DNA of 62,818 bases from Burkholderiales bacterium. Lineage in GTDB: Bacteria; Pseudomonadota; Gammaproteobacteria; Burkholderiales; Burkholderiaceae_C. The stretch spans positions 1 to 62,818 of the forward strand of contig JANXXS010000207.1 in NCBI GenBank assembly GCA_025350505.1, in the 5' to 3' direction. The position numbers were made by a program, and so were the translations under genes. This document shows, one piece after another, positions 52,834-62,818 of this stretch. How positions within the stretch are numbered: the first letter of the stretch is position 1; every line of letters starts with the position of its first letter. The notes below the pieces were generated by a model. It did not search any database, had not been told where the DNA came from, and was given only the letters and a program-made list of their open reading frames with translations.

Positions 52834-53642
52834 TCGAGGTCAGCGGCGTCGCCCGCTCCTTCGTCGTCGCGGGCGCGGGCCGGCGTGGCTTCGCGGCCAT
52901 CGCCGGGCTTGGCCGAAAGGGCGAGGCGTCACGCGTCGTGCATGCGGTGCGCGACGTGAGCTTCAGCGCGCCCGCGGGCCAGATCACCGGCCTGCTCGGG
53001 CCCAACGGCGCGGGCAAGACGACGACCTTGCGCATGCTCGCCGGCCTCATCACGCCGGAAGCGGGGCGGCTCTCGGTCGACGGCATCGACGTCGTGGCGC
53101 GGCCGCGCGAGGTGCTGGCACGCATGGGAGTGCTCTCCGATTCGCGCGGCCTCTACCCACGCCTCACGGCGCGCGAGAACATCGTCTACTACGGCGCCTT
53201 GCACGGCATGGAGCGCGAGGCCGCCGACGCGCGCGCCCAGGACCTGGCGCGCATGTTCGACATGACGGCCCTGCTCGACCGCCGCACCGACGGCTTCAGC
53301 CAGGGTGAGCGCATGAAGACGGCATTGGCGCGGGCGCTCGTGCACGACCCGGCCAACATCGTCCTCGACGAGCCGACCAACGGGCTCGACGTGCTCGCCA
53401 CGCGCGCCCTGCGCGACAGCCTTCGCTGGTTGCGCACGCCGGCCGGCGGCGCGAAGTGCATCGTCTTTTCGACGCACATCATGCAGGAGGTCGAACGCCT
53501 CTGCGACAGTGTCGTCGTCGTCGCCGACGGTCGTACCGTGGCCAGCGGCACCGTGCCCGAGCTGCTCGAGCGTACCGGCGAGGCCGACTTCGAGGAGGCC
53601 TTCGTCAAGCTCGCCTTCGACACCGCAAAGGTTGCCGCATGA
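52830..53642 (+). CDS. natA: ABC transporter ATP-binding protein (NatA-like)
   Basis: ITGLLGPNGAGKTTTLRMLAGLITPEAGRLSVDGIDV...FSQGERMKTALARALVHDPANIVLDEPTNGLDVLATRALR. Confidence 0.9.
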   Translation: MIEVSGVARSFVVAGAGRRGFAAIAGLGRKGEASRVVHAVRDVSFSAPAGQITGLLGPNGAGKTTTLRMLAGLITPEAGRLSVDGIDVVARPREVLARMGVLSDSRGLYPRLTARENIVYYGALHGMEREAADARAQDLARMFDMTALLDRRTDGFSQGERMKTALARALVHDPANIVLDEPTNGLDVLATRALRDSLRWLRTPAGGAKCIVFSTHIMQEVERLCDSVVVVADGRTVASGTVPELLERTGEADFEEAFVKLAFDTAKVAA

Positions 53643-54814
53643 GGGAAAGTTTCGCTGCGGTGCTGACCGTGCTGCGCAAGGAGCTGACCGATGCGCTGCG
53701 CGATCGGCGCACCTTGGTGACGGTGCTCGTCTCGTCGGTGATGCTCGGCCCGCTCGTCCTGGTGGCGATTTCGGCCCTGGTCGCCTCGCTCGAATCACGC
53801 GCCGAGCAGCGCGAGGTCTACGTCGCCGGGCTCGCCGCCGCGCCGACGCTGCGCAATTTTCTCGAGCGGCAGACCTACACGGTGAAGGAGCCGCCCGCCG
53901 ACTACGAGGCGCAGCTGCGCAAGTCGAGCTTCAGCGACCCGGTCGTCGTCGTACCGGCCGACTTCGAGGCGGCGCTCGCGCGCGCCGACGCACCGGTCGT
54001 CGAGATCGTTTCCGACAGCGCCAACCAGCGTTCCGAAGCGTCGGCCGCACGCATCGGCCGACTGCTAGGCGGCTTCGGCCGCGAGCGCGCCGTACTCAAT
54101 CTGGCGCTGCGCGGCGTCGCCGTGCAACTGCTCGAGCCGATCCAGGTAGAGGAGCGCGACCTGGCGAGCACGCAGACGCGGGCGACGCGAATCACCGGCA
54201 TGCTCCCCTACTTCGTGATGATGGCCGTGCTCTACGGCGCGCTGACGGCGGCGCTCGACACGACGGCGGGCGAACGCGAGCGCGGCTCGCTGGAGCCGCT
54301 CTTGATGAACCCGACCGGTCGCTGGGCGCTCGTCGTCGGCAAGTGGGGCGCGGTCGCCTGCGTGAGCATGCTCATCGCCGTGCTCAGCTCGTTCAGCTTC
54401 CTGCCCGGCCAATGGGTGTTGCGAAGTGACACGCTGGCCGCGATGTTCCAGTACGGCTTGCGCGAGGCGCTGCTCTTCCTGGTCGTCCTGCTGCCGTTCG
54501 CGGCGGCTCTCTCGGCCTTGCTCATGGCGGTGGCGATACGATGCAAGACCTTCAAGGAGGCGCAGGCCAGCGCAACCGTGGTCGTCCTTCTGACGTCGCT
54601 TCTCCCGCTTGTCAATGTCTTCAATCTCGGCGGCGAGGCGCCGTGGCACCTCTGGGTGCCGGCGCTGGCGCAGAACACCTTGATGACGCGCGTCCTGAAG
54701 GGCGAGGACTTCGGTCTGGCGCAGGTTCTCATCCCGCTCTTCGTCTGCATCGTCCTCGCCGGCGCCGGCCTCTGGTTCGTCGCCCGGATGCTGCGCCAGG
54801 CGGCGCTGAAATGA
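53639..54814 (+). CDS. natB: ABC-2 type permease (NatB-like)
   Basis: [71 protein letters not shown]...; ATGA overlap with natA. Confidence 0.89.
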   Translation: MRESFAAVLTVLRKELTDALRDRRTLVTVLVSSVMLGPLVLVAISALVASLESRAEQREVYVAGLAAAPTLRNFLERQTYTVKEPPADYEAQLRKSSFSDPVVVVPADFEAALARADAPVVEIVSDSANQRSEASAARIGRLLGGFGRERAVLNLALRGVAVQLLEPIQVEERDLASTQTRATRITGMLPYFVMMAVLYGALTAALDTTAGERERGSLEPLLMNPTGRWALVVGKWGAVACVSMLIAVLSSFSFLPGQWVLRSDTLAAMFQYGLREALLFLVVLLPFAAALSALLMAVAIRCKTFKEAQASATVVVLLTSLLPLVNVFNLGGEAPWHLWVPALAQNTLMTRVLKGEDFGLAQVLIPLFVCIVLAGAGLWFVARMLRQAALK

Positions 54815-55314
54815 GCGACGTGGTGCCTTCGGCCGAGGCATCGCTGCCGGGCGACATCGAGTGGCGCTGGCGCCGCTTCGACGAGCTGCATGTGCGCGAG
54901 CTGCAGAACATCTATGCCGCACGCCAACTCGCCTTTGCCATCGAGCAGCAGTGCCTCTATCTCGACGTCGACGGCTGCGACGAGCGGTCGTTCCATCTCG
55001 CAGCGTGGTCCCAGTTGCAACGCGAGCCGCTGGCTTATGCGCGCGTGATCGACCCGGGCGTCAAGTACGCGGAGGCGTCGATCGGCCGCGTCGTCACGGT
55101 GGGCCAGGGCCGCGGCTACGGTCTCGGGCGCGAGGTGATGGTCCGCGCGATCGCCCGTGCGGCCGAGGTCTGGCCCGGCATGGCCATCCGCATTTCGGCG
55201 CAGACCCGGCTCGAGCGCTTCTACGCCAGCCTCGATTTCGTCGCCACGGGCCCGCCCTATCTGGAAGACGGAATCGATCACACCGACATGTTGCTCAGCC
55301 CCAAGCGGGTTTGA
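54811..55314 (+). CDS. GNAT family N-acetyltransferase (ElaA-like)
   Basis: [49 protein letters not shown]...[22 protein letters not shown]. Confidence 0.92.
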   Translation: MSDVVPSAEASLPGDIEWRWRRFDELHVRELQNIYAARQLAFAIEQQCLYLDVDGCDERSFHLAAWSQLQREPLAYARVIDPGVKYAEASIGRVVTVGQGRGYGLGREVMVRAIARAAEVWPGMAIRISAQTRLERFYASLDFVATGPPYLEDGIDHTDMLLSPKRV

Positions 55315-55358
55315 AGGCGGGGAAAAAAATACAATCGGCCCTTCCCGAACGGGCCGCC

Positions 55359-57326
55359 ATGCAGTTTCCCAAACAATTCGAAGTCGTCGTGATCGGCGGC
55401 GGGCACGCCGGCACCGAGGCGGCGCTCGCGTCGGCGCGGATGGGCGCGATGACGCTGCTGCTGACGCACTCGCTCGAGACCCTGGGCCAGATGAGCTGCA
55501 ATCCGTCGATCGGCGGCATCGGCAAAGGACATCTGGTCAAGGAAATCGATGCGCTCGGCGGAGCGATGGCCGGGGCCGCCGACGAAGCCGGCATCCATTT
55601 CCGCATCCTCAACGGTTCGAAAGGTCCTGCGGTCCGCGCGACGCGGGCGCAGGCCGATCGGGTTCTCTATCGGGGGGCGATCCGCCGGCGCATCGAGAAT
55701 CAGCCGAACCTCTGGCTGTTCCAGGCCGCGTGCGACGATCTGCTCGTGTCAGGTGAACGTGTCACGGGCGTTGTGACGCAAGTGGGTATTCGCTTTTCGT
55801 GCGCTGCCGTCGTCTTGACGGCCGGAACCTTCCTCGACGGACGGATCCACGTCGGCCTGCAGAGCCACGCCGGCGGCCGTGCCGGCGACCCTCCTTCGGT
55901 GACGCTCTCGGCACGGCTGAAAGAGCTGAAGCTGCCGCAGGGTCGGTTGAAGACCGGCACGCCACCGCGCCTGGACGGCCGGACGATCGACTACAGCAAG
56001 CTTCTGGAGCAACCGGGCGACGGCGTCGGCCAGGACGTCGAAGCCGTCCACGATGTTCCCGTCTTCAGCTTTCTCGGCGACCCGGCGCAACACCCGCGCC
56101 AGGTCTCCTGCTGGATTACGCAGACCAACGCGCGGACACACGACATCATTCGCGCCGGTTTCGCCGAAAGCCCGATGTTCACCGGCAAGATCGACGGCGT
56201 CGGTCCGCGTTACTGCCCGAGCATCGAAGACAAGGTCAATCGCTTCGCCGGCAAGGATTCGCACCAGATCTTTCTTGAGCCAGAGGGCTTGTCGACGCAC
56301 GAGGTCTATCCGAACGGGATTTCCACCTCCCTGCCGTTCCAGGTCCAGCTCGACGCCGTGCACTCCATCGTCGGCCTGGAGAACGCGTACATCATGCGGC
56401 CGGGCTATGCGATCGAGTACGACTACTTCGATCCGCGCGCCTTGAAGCCCAGCTTCGAGACGCGTTCGATCGGCGGACTCTTCTTCGCCGGCCAGATCAA
56501 CGGCACCACCGGCTACGAGGAGGCAGCGGCGCAAGGACTGCACGCCGGCATCAACGCTGCGCTGGCGGTGCGCGGCGCGCCGGCCTGGGTGGCGTCGCGC
56601 GATCAGGCCTACCTGGGCGTGCTCGTCGACGACCTCGTCAGCAAGGGCGTGACCGAGCCCTATCGCATGTTCACCAGTCGTGCCGAGTACCGACTGCACT
56701 TGCGCGAGGACAACGCGGACGTGCGACTGACCGGGATCGGGCACCGACTTGGCGTCGTGTCCGATCACCGCTGGGCGGCGTTCCAGCGCAAGCGGGAGCG
56801 TGTTTCACGTGAAACCGAGCGCCTGGCAAGCGTGCGCATCGGCCCTTCACCCGCCGGAGACGATCGCCCCGAGCTGACCCGCGACTACTCCTTGCTCGAT
56901 CTCTTGCGGCGTCCCGGCGTCCGCTTCGACGACGTATCCGCGTGGCGCGGCGAAGACGGTGATGCCGTTTCACGTGAAACGCTGCGCGCCGAACTGGGAC
57001 GGGCGCTGGCCGATCAGGTCATCGCCAGCATCGAGATATCGGCGCGCTATGCCGGCTACATGGACAAGCAATTGCAGCAGATCGAGCGTAGCGAAAGCGC
57101 CGGCGACGTCGAGCTGCCGGAGTCGCTCGACTACGCGGCCGTTCGGGCTCTTTCATTCGAGGCGCGCCAGGTTCTGTCGCGACATCGACCCGCGACCATC
57201 GGTCGGGCTGCCCGCCTCCCGGGCGTGACCCCGGCGGCTATTTCGCTGTTGCTCGTCCACCTGAAGCGGATGCGCCGCGACGACGCCGCTGCCAACGACG
57301 GCGGCACGCTCCGCGCCAGCGCTTGA
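55359..57326 (+). CDS. mnmG: tRNA uridine-5-carboxymethylaminomethyl(34) synthesis enzyme MnmG (GidA)
   Basis: [70 protein letters not shown]. Confidence 0.99.
   Translation: MQFPKQFEVVVIGGGHAGTEAALASARMGAMTLLLTHSLETLGQMSCNPSIGGIGKGHLVKEIDALGGAMAGAADEAGIHFRILNGSKGPAVRATRAQADRVLYRGAIRRRIENQPNLWLFQAACDDLLVSGERVTGVVTQVGIRFSCAAVVLTAGTFLDGRIHVGLQSHAGGRAGDPPSVTLSARLKELKLPQGRLKTGTPPRLDGRTIDYSKLLEQPGDGVGQDVEAVHDVPVFSFLGDPAQHPRQVSCWITQTNARTHDIIRAGFAESPMFTGKIDGVGPRYCPSIEDKVNRFAGKDSHQIFLEPEGLSTHEVYPNGISTSLPFQVQLDAVHSIVGLENAYIMRPGYAIEYDYFDPRALKPSFETRSIGGLFFAGQINGTTGYEEAAAQGLHAGINAALAVRGAPAWVASRDQAYLGVLVDDLVSKGVTEPYRMFTSRAEYRLHLREDNADVRLTGIGHRLGVVSDHRWAAFQRKRERVSRETERLASVRIGPSPAGDDRPELTRDYSLLDLLRRPGVRFDDVSAWRGEDGDAVSRETLRAELGRALADQVIASIEISARYAGYMDKQLQQIERSESAGDVELPESLDYAAVRALSFEARQVLSRHRPATIGRAARLPGVTPAAISLLLVHLKRMRRDDAAANDGGTLRASA
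56801..56815. promoter_or_regulatory. parS site (1)
   Basis: TGTTTCACGTGAAAC inside mnmG; contains perfect palindrome GTTTCACGTGAAAC. Confidence 0.92.
56967..56980. promoter_or_regulatory. parS site (2)
   Basis: GTTTCACGTGAAAC inside mnmG. Confidence 0.9.
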
Positions 57327-58060
57327 CTGCCACCAGCGCGATCCGCGACGACCGGCCCGCGCTCGGCGCCGCGCTCGCGGCGGCCGCGGAGCAACTGCGG
57401 ATTCCGCTGTCGGAGCAGCAGTCGTCCCGCCTGCTCGACTTCGTCGACCTGCTGGCGCGCTGGAATCGAACCTACAACCTCACCGCCGTCCGTGACCCCT
57501 CGGCGATGCTGACGCAGCATGTCGTCGATTGCCTGGCGGTCGTGCCACCCCTGCGCCGCGAGCATCGAAGTGGCCGCGTCCTCGACGTCGGCAGCGGCGG
57601 CGGCTTGCCGGGCGTCGTCTGGGCCGTCATGGAGCCCGGCATGGATGTCACCTGCGTCGACAGCGTCGGCAAGAAGGCGGCGTTCCTCCAGCAAGCCGCG
57701 GCGGCCTTGGGTCTTCGCAACCTGCGCGCCGAGCACGCCCGGGTCGAGACGCTCGCTGTCGGTCGCTTCGATCTCATCGCTTCGCGCGCATTCGCGGCGC
57801 TTGCGGACTTCGCCGCCTTGACGTCGCCTTTGCTGTCCAACGCAGGCGTCTGGCTGGCGATGAAGGGAAAGCTGCCCACGGCTGAAATGGCCGCTCTCGG
57901 TCCAGCTGCGGACGTGTTTCACGTGGAACAACTCCAGGTTCCTGGCTTGGCTGCGGAGCGTTGCCTGGTGTGGATGCGGAAAAGAGAAGCAGCTACCACC
58001 ATTGATCACAACGAGAGTGTGCGCACGCAATCCGAGTCCACTAGGAGCATAGGTCGATGA
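57323..58060 (+). CDS. rsmG: 16S rRNA (guanine(527)-N(7))-methyltransferase RsmG (GidB)
   Basis: [42 protein letters not shown]...[46 protein letters not shown]. Confidence 0.97.
   Translation: MTATSAIRDDRPALGAALAAAAEQLRIPLSEQQSSRLLDFVDLLARWNRTYNLTAVRDPSAMLTQHVVDCLAVVPPLRREHRSGRVLDVGSGGGLPGVVWAVMEPGMDVTCVDSVGKKAAFLQQAAAALGLRNLRAEHARVETLAVGRFDLIASRAFAALADFAALTSPLLSNAGVWLAMKGKLPTAEMAALGPAADVFHVEQLQVPGLAAERCLVWMRKREAATTIDHNESVRTQSESTRSIGR
57915..57930. promoter_or_regulatory. parS site (3)
   Basis: TGTTTCACGTGGAACA inside rsmG, one substitution from a perfect 16-bp palindrome. Confidence 0.9.
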
Positions 58061-58839
58061 GCCGGATCTTCTGCGTGGCCAACCAGAAGGGCGGTGTCGG
58101 CAAGACGACGACGACGGTCAATCTTGCAGCTGGGCTGGCGCAGATCGGGCGGCGCGTTCTCGTCGTCGACCTCGATCCGCAAGGCAACGCGACCATGGGG
58201 TCGGGCGTCGACAAGCGCTCGCTCGATCCGAGCGTGTACGACGTCCTTCTGGAAAGCGCATCGATCGCCGAAGCGCGACGGCCGAGCCCGAAGGGCGGGT
58301 ACGACATCGTCGGTGCGAACCGGGAACTGGCCGGTGCCGAAGTGGAGCTGGTCGGCGTCGATCGCCGCGACAAGCGCCTGCGAGGCGCGTTGGTCAGCGT
58401 CGACTACGACTACGACGTCGTCCTCATCGACTGCCCGCCGAGCCTCAGCCTGCTTACGCTGAACGGACTGGCCTGCGCCCACGGCGTCGTCGTGCCGATG
58501 CAGTGCGAGTACTTCGCGCTTGAGGGACTGAGCGACCTGGTCAATACCATCAAGCAGGTGCACGCCAATATCAACCCGGAGCTCGAGGTGATCGGCATCC
58601 TGCGCGTCATGTTCGACGCGCGCATCACCTTGCAGACGCAAGTCAGCGAGCAGTTGAAAGCGCATTTCGGCGACCGCGTCTTCGACACCGTGATCCCACG
58701 CAACGTGCGTCTCGCCGAGGCACCGAGCTACGGCATGCCGGGGCTGGTGTTCGACCCGGCTTCCAAGGGCGCGCAGGCCTTTCTCGAGTTCGCCCGCGAG
58801 ATGGCGGCACGCATCGACGGCCGCCACTGCGCCGCATGA
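58057..58839 (+). CDS. parA: Chromosome partitioning ATPase ParA
   Basis: [52 protein letters not shown]. Confidence 0.98.
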   Translation: MSRIFCVANQKGGVGKTTTTVNLAAGLAQIGRRVLVVDLDPQGNATMGSGVDKRSLDPSVYDVLLESASIAEARRPSPKGGYDIVGANRELAGAEVELVGVDRRDKRLRGALVSVDYDYDVVLIDCPPSLSLLTLNGLACAHGVVVPMQCEYFALEGLSDLVNTIKQVHANINPELEVIGILRVMFDARITLQTQVSEQLKAHFGDRVFDTVIPRNVRLAEAPSYGMPGLVFDPASKGAQAFLEFAREMAARIDGRHCAA

Positions 58840-59618
58840 CACCGGACTTTGACACCACGCTGCTCTCGCGCATCGAGGACGCCGGGATCAACGCCAGCGC
58901 GCCGCGCGAGCAGCTCTGGATCGACGGCTGGCTGGTCCGCTTTTCACCGGGAAAGGCCAAGCGGGCGCGCTGCATCCAGGCGGTCGCTGCCGGGCGGATG
59001 TCGGTCGAAGCCAAGCTCGAGCGCTGTCTGGCGCTATATGCGAGGGTCGGCCTTCGGCCCTACGTCCGGCTCACGCCGCTCTCGCAACCCGAGGGCCTGG
59101 ATGCGACGCTGGCGGCGCTTGGCATGGAGCGCATCGACGACACGCGCGTCATGGTCGCGACGCTCGAGGCAGGCGCCGCCGCGATCGCCGATGCACGCGA
59201 TGTGGCGGGGATGCGCCTCGAGCAGTGCGACAGCGATTCGTTCGCCGAATGGGTCGGCGCGCAGCGCGGCTCGTCAGCAGCGGAACGAAAGGCCCACGCC
59301 GAACGCCTGCGCGCCTCGCCGGTCGACTACCGCGCGTCGCTGTTGATCGATTCGTCCGGCCGGCCGGTCGCCGGCGGCCAGGTCGCGATTGAAGCCGACC
59401 TGGTCGGGCTCTACGACGTCTTCACGGCCGAATCGGCACGCGGCCGAGGCTTGGCGCGAACGCTCTGCGCGCAGATGCTGAAAAGCGCCCCCTCGGAAGG
59501 TGTGCGAACGGCCTATCTGCAGGTCGAAGTGGGCAACACGGCGGCGCGACGCGTCTATGAAGGGCTTGGCTTCGCCGACGCCTACGCCTACCACTATCGA
59601 TCGCCGCCCGTCGAGTGA
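58836..59618 (+). CDS. GNAT family N-acetyltransferase
   Basis: C-terminal GLYDVFTAESARGRGLARTLCAQMLKSAPSEGVRTAYLQVEVGNTAARRVYEGLGFADAYAYHYR; ATGA overlap with parA. Confidence 0.93.
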   Translation: MTPDFDTTLLSRIEDAGINASAPREQLWIDGWLVRFSPGKAKRARCIQAVAAGRMSVEAKLERCLALYARVGLRPYVRLTPLSQPEGLDATLAALGMERIDDTRVMVATLEAGAAAIADARDVAGMRLEQCDSDSFAEWVGAQRGSSAAERKAHAERLRASPVDYRASLLIDSSGRPVAGGQVAIEADLVGLYDVFTAESARGRGLARTLCAQMLKSAPSEGVRTAYLQVEVGNTAARRVYEGLGFADAYAYHYRSPPVE

Positions 59619-59640
59619 ACTCGCGAGCCGACAGCCTGGG

Positions 59641-60582
59641 TCAGAGGCCAGTGCCCTCGTCGATGCCCAGATGCACGTTCATGCATTGCACGGCGGCACC
59701 GCTCGCACCCTTGCCGAGGTTGTCGAGACGGGCCATGAGCACGACCTGCGTGTCGTTGCCATAGACGAACAGCTCGACGCGGTTGCTGTCGTTGCAGGCC
59801 TGCACGTCGAAGTAGCCATCGTCCAGAGTCGCTTGGTCGCGCAGCGGCATGACCCGAACGAAAGCCTCGCCCTGGTAGCGCTCGGCCAGCGCCGCGTGCA
59901 GGTGCTCCGCGGTCGTGCCGCGCCGCGCTTCCGCAAGGTGCAAGGGCACCGTCACGGACAGGCCCTTCAGGAAGTTGGCGACGACCGGCATGAACACCGG
60001 GCGCGTCTCGAGCCGGCTGTGCGCCGTCATCTCCGGCAGGTGCTTGTGCATCAGGCCGAGCGCGTAAGGCCGCGGCGAGAGCAGCCGCGCATCGCCGCCT
60101 GCCTCGTACTGCGCGATCATCTTCTTGCCGCCGCCCGAGTAGCCCGTGATCGAGCTTGCCGACAGCGCCGACGATTGCGGGATAAGGCCGGCATCGACGA
60201 GCGGGCGCACGAGCAGGATGAATCCGGTGGCGTGGCAACCGGGGTTGGCGATGCGCTTGCTGGCGCGCAGCTTGGCGCGCTGGTCGGGCGCGAGCTCGGG
60301 CAGGCCGTAGACCCAATCGCTCGCGGTGCGGTGCGCGGTGCTCGCGTCGATCAGGCAGGTCTTCGGATTGCTGACCAGTGCCGCTGCCTCGCGCGCCGCG
60401 GCGTCGGGCAGGCAGAGAAAGGCGACGCCGGCGGCGTTGAGCAGGCGGGCACGCTCGGCGGAATCCTTGCGCAGCTCGGGCGCGGCGCGCAACACCTCGA
60501 CGTCGCTGCGCTTGGCGAGGTATTCATGAATGCGAAGGCCGGTCGTGCCTTCCTGTCCGTCGACGAAAACGCGGGTGCTCAT
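59641..60582 (-). CDS. argC: N-acetyl-gamma-glutamyl-phosphate reductase (type 2)
   Basis: [66 protein letters not shown]...[25 protein letters not shown]. Confidence 0.95.
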   Translation of the reverse strand: MSTRVFVDGQEGTTGLRIHEYLAKRSDVEVLRAAPELRKDSAERARLLNAAGVAFLCLPDAAAREAAALVSNPKTCLIDASTAHRTASDWVYGLPELAPDQRAKLRASKRIANPGCHATGFILLVRPLVDAGLIPQSSALSASSITGYSGGGKKMIAQYEAGGDARLLSPRPYALGLMHKHLPEMTAHSRLETRPVFMPVVANFLKGLSVTVPLHLAEARRGTTAEHLHAALAERYQGEAFVRVMPLRDQATLDDGYFDVQACNDSNRVELFVYGNDTQVVLMARLDNLGKGASGAAVQCMNVHLGIDEGTGL

Positions 60583-60687
60583 GGCGATGAAGTCTTTCGC
60601 AAGCAACGAAGCATACCGCCGCAGGCCGAGCCTTGCGCGGCTGGTCGGCGCGACGGTCGGCTGCTCTTGATCAAGGACAATCGCACG

Positions 60688-61614
60688 ATGGCGACGAAGA
60701 AACCCAAAGGCCTCGGCCTCGGCCTCGAAGCCCTGCTCGGGCCGACCGCGCCCAGCGCACCCGCCGGCGGTGCGACGGGTAGCGACGGCGAGCCGCACAC
60801 TCTCCTTCTCGACCAGCTGCAAACCGGCCGCTACCAACCGCGCACGCGCATCGACGAGGCGGGCCTGCAGGAGCTCGCCGAAAGCATCCGTGCGCAAGGC
60901 GTGATGCAGCCGGTGCTGGTGCGGCCGCTTCGCGCCAACGGTACTGGCACTGCGCGCTTCGAGATCATCGCCGGCGAGCGCCGCGTTCGCGCCGCCAGGC
61001 TGGCCGGGCTCGACCGTGTTCCGGTGCTGGTACGTGACGTGGCCGATGAGGCTGCGGCGGCGATGGCGCTGATCGAGAACATGCAGCGCGAGGACCTCAA
61101 CCCGTTGGAGGAGGCGCGCGGCCTGCAACGGCTGACCGAGGAGTTCGGCCTTACCCATGAAGCGGCGGCGCGTGCCGTTGGGCGCTCGCGCAGCGCCACG
61201 ACCAACCTGATGCGCCTGCTGCAGCTGAGCGAGCCGGTGCAGCAGCTGCTGATGTCCGGCGAGATCGAGATGGGGCATGCGCGCGCCCTGCTGCCCCTTG
61301 GTGGCGCAGAGCAGATCCAGGTCGCCCACGAGATCGTCGCCAAGGGACTGAGCGTTCGCGCCGCCGAACAGCTGGCAACACGCCGCATGGCCGGCAGCGG
61401 TCGGCAGGCACCGCTGTTGCGCACGAAACGTCAGAAGTCGAATGACATTCTTCGTCTCGAGCGCGAACTCTCCGACACTTTTGCCGCCACGGTCGAGATT
61501 CGCATGCGGCGCGCCGGCTCCGCCAAGGGCGATCGGGGCGAAATCGCGATCACCTTCGCGTCGCTCGACGAGCTCGACGGCCTGCTCGGCAAGCTAGGCC
61601 ATGAAGGGGCATGA
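60688..61614 (+). CDS. parB: Chromosome partitioning protein ParB
   Basis: [12 protein letters not shown]...[40 protein letters not shown]...[25 protein letters not shown]...[22 protein letters not shown]. Confidence 0.98.
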   Translation: MATKKPKGLGLGLEALLGPTAPSAPAGGATGSDGEPHTLLLDQLQTGRYQPRTRIDEAGLQELAESIRAQGVMQPVLVRPLRANGTGTARFEIIAGERRVRAARLAGLDRVPVLVRDVADEAAAAMALIENMQREDLNPLEEARGLQRLTEEFGLTHEAAARAVGRSRSATTNLMRLLQLSEPVQQLLMSGEIEMGHARALLPLGGAEQIQVAHEIVAKGLSVRAAEQLATRRMAGSGRQAPLLRTKRQKSNDILRLERELSDTFAATVEIRMRRAGSAKGDRGEIAITFASLDELDGLLGKLGHEGA

Positions 61615-61702
61615 TCACGGACGTCGGCCCTGGGATTGCGTTGCGTAACTTCGCACGCCGCGCGGCCTCGTCCGACACGAGTCGGTCAACCTGGAGCAAT
61701 TT

Positions 61703-61718
61703 CGGCACGTTGCTTGCT
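61703..61718 (+). promoter_or_regulatory. Sigma-54 (RpoN) promoter upstream of prkA
   Basis: CGGCACGttgcTTGCT; GG-N10-GC spacing, one mismatch to TGGCACGN4TTGCW. Confidence 0.72.
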
Positions 61719-61830
61719 ACCAGGACATCGAGATGTGTGTGAGCAACGCCGCAAAGGCCTCGCATTTCGGGGCTTTGTCTGTGGCACGATGAACGAAGCT
61801 TGATCTGACACCAGCTGGTGCAAGGAAAGC

Positions 61831-61860
61831 TCTGATGGCGCCCCGCCGGGCTCCATCAGA
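61831..61860 (+). other. Strong hairpin in the prkA 5' leader
   Basis: TCTGATGGcGCCCcgccGGGCtCCATCAGA; 12 paired positions with a single c/t mismatch, 63 nt upstream of the ATG. Confidence 0.7.
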
Positions 61861-61923
61861 ACTTCCCCGGAAGCGCGAAGCCCACAAGCCTTCGCTGCTT
61901 CTTCGTCGCACAGGAGATCAGCA

Positions 61924-62818
61924 TGGATGTCATCAGCAACTTTGCCGCGCGCTTCGAGCGCAGTCGCGAAGAAGAGCTGTCGATCGAGGACTACCTCACC
62001 GAATGCAAGCGCAACCCGCTTGCCTACGCCACTGCGGCGGAGCGCATGCTCAAGGCGATCGGCGAGCCGACGATGGTCGACACCCGCAACGACGTGCGCC
62101 TCTCGCGCCTGTTCGCCAACAAGGTCATCAAGATCTATCCCGCCTTCGCCGAGTTCTACGGCATGGAGGATGCGATCGAGCAGGTCGTGAGCTACTTCCG
62201 CCACGCCGCGCAAGGGCTGGAAGAGAAGAAGCAGATCCTCTACCTGCTCGGCCCGGTCGGCGGTGGCAAGAGCTCGATCGCCGAGCGCTTGAAACTGCTG
62301 ATGGAGCACGTGCCCTTCTACGCGATCAAGGGATCGCCCGTGAACGAATCGCCGCTCGGCCTGTTCGACCCGACCGAAGACGGGCCGCTGCTCGAAAAGG
62401 AATACGGCATCCCGGCGCGCTACCTGACGCGCATCCTCAGTCCCTGGGCCGTCAAGCGCCTCGACGAATACGGCGGCGACATCCGCAAGTTCAAGATCGT
62501 CAAGCGCCATCCCAGCGTCCTCAAGCAGGTCGGCGTCTCCAAGACGGAGCCGGGCGACGAGAACAACCAGGACATCTCGGCCCTGGTCGGCAAGGTCGAC
62601 ATCCGCAAGCTCGAGACCTTTGCTCAGGACGACCCCGACGCGTACAGCTTCTCGGGCGGCCTGTGCCTGGCCAACCAAGGCCTGCTCGAGTTCGTCGAGA
62701 TGTTCAAGGCGCCGATCAAGGTGCTGCACCCCCTGCTGACGGCCACGCAGGAAAGCAACTACAAGGGCACCGAAGGCTTCGGTGCAATCCCCTTCGACGG
62801 CATCGTGCTCGCGCACAG
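61924..62818 (+). CDS. prkA: PrkA family serine protein kinase (3' end cut by window edge)
   Basis: MDVISNFAARFERSREEELSIEDYLTECKRNPLAYATAAERMLKAIGEP...YLLGPVGGGKSSIAERLKLLMEHVPFYAIKGSPVNESPLGLFDP; frame open to end. Confidence 0.96.

Noticed and set aside
55337-55356. CGGCCC...GGGCCG hairpin just upstream of mnmG
   Set aside because: Only 6-bp stem in GC-rich DNA; could be chance, no further support.
59500-61614. 704-aa plus-strand ORF including parB
   Set aside because: Only 60688-61614 is ParB; the upstream part is antisense to argC. A real ParB extension is not supported.

Overview
The window is a GC-rich betaproteobacterial (probably Burkholderiales) chromosome segment around the replication origin. 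Its left end carries yidC(partial)-yidD-rnpA-rpmH | dnaA-dnaN-gyrB. Its right end carries mnmG-rsmG-parA ... parB, followed by an RpoN-type promoter and prkA (partial). About 47 kb of metabolic, transport and accessory genes lie between these two core blocks. They include a GbsR/DCC/SDR-DoxX operon, two Ser/Thr kinase + OmpA-lipoprotein modules, a UdgX-like glycosylase, an aromatic-ring dioxygenase, an ABC importer with a phosphoesterase, quinate/shikimate genes, a possible DUF692/MNIO remnant, NatAB and others. The strongest lead is a four-gene operon made of two copies of [membrane Ser/Thr kinase -> OmpA-like lipoprotein], both translationally coupled. One kinase has lost the HRD and DFG catalytic residues (pseudokinase) but keeps an almost unchanged N-lobe. 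Both kinases end in a matching periplasmic two-Cys tail, and both OmpA domains carry a changed ligand-binding motif. Other leads are an SDR-DoxX gene broken by a 7-bp tandem duplication plus a 1-nt shift, three parS sites inside mnmG/rsmG, a near-consensus sigma-54 promoter with a structured leader at prkA, a UdgX with a shortened DUF4130 region, and a decayed locus with a candidate RiPP-type peptide next to a truncated DUF692 gene. All calls come from reading the sequence and the supplied ORFs. No database search was run.
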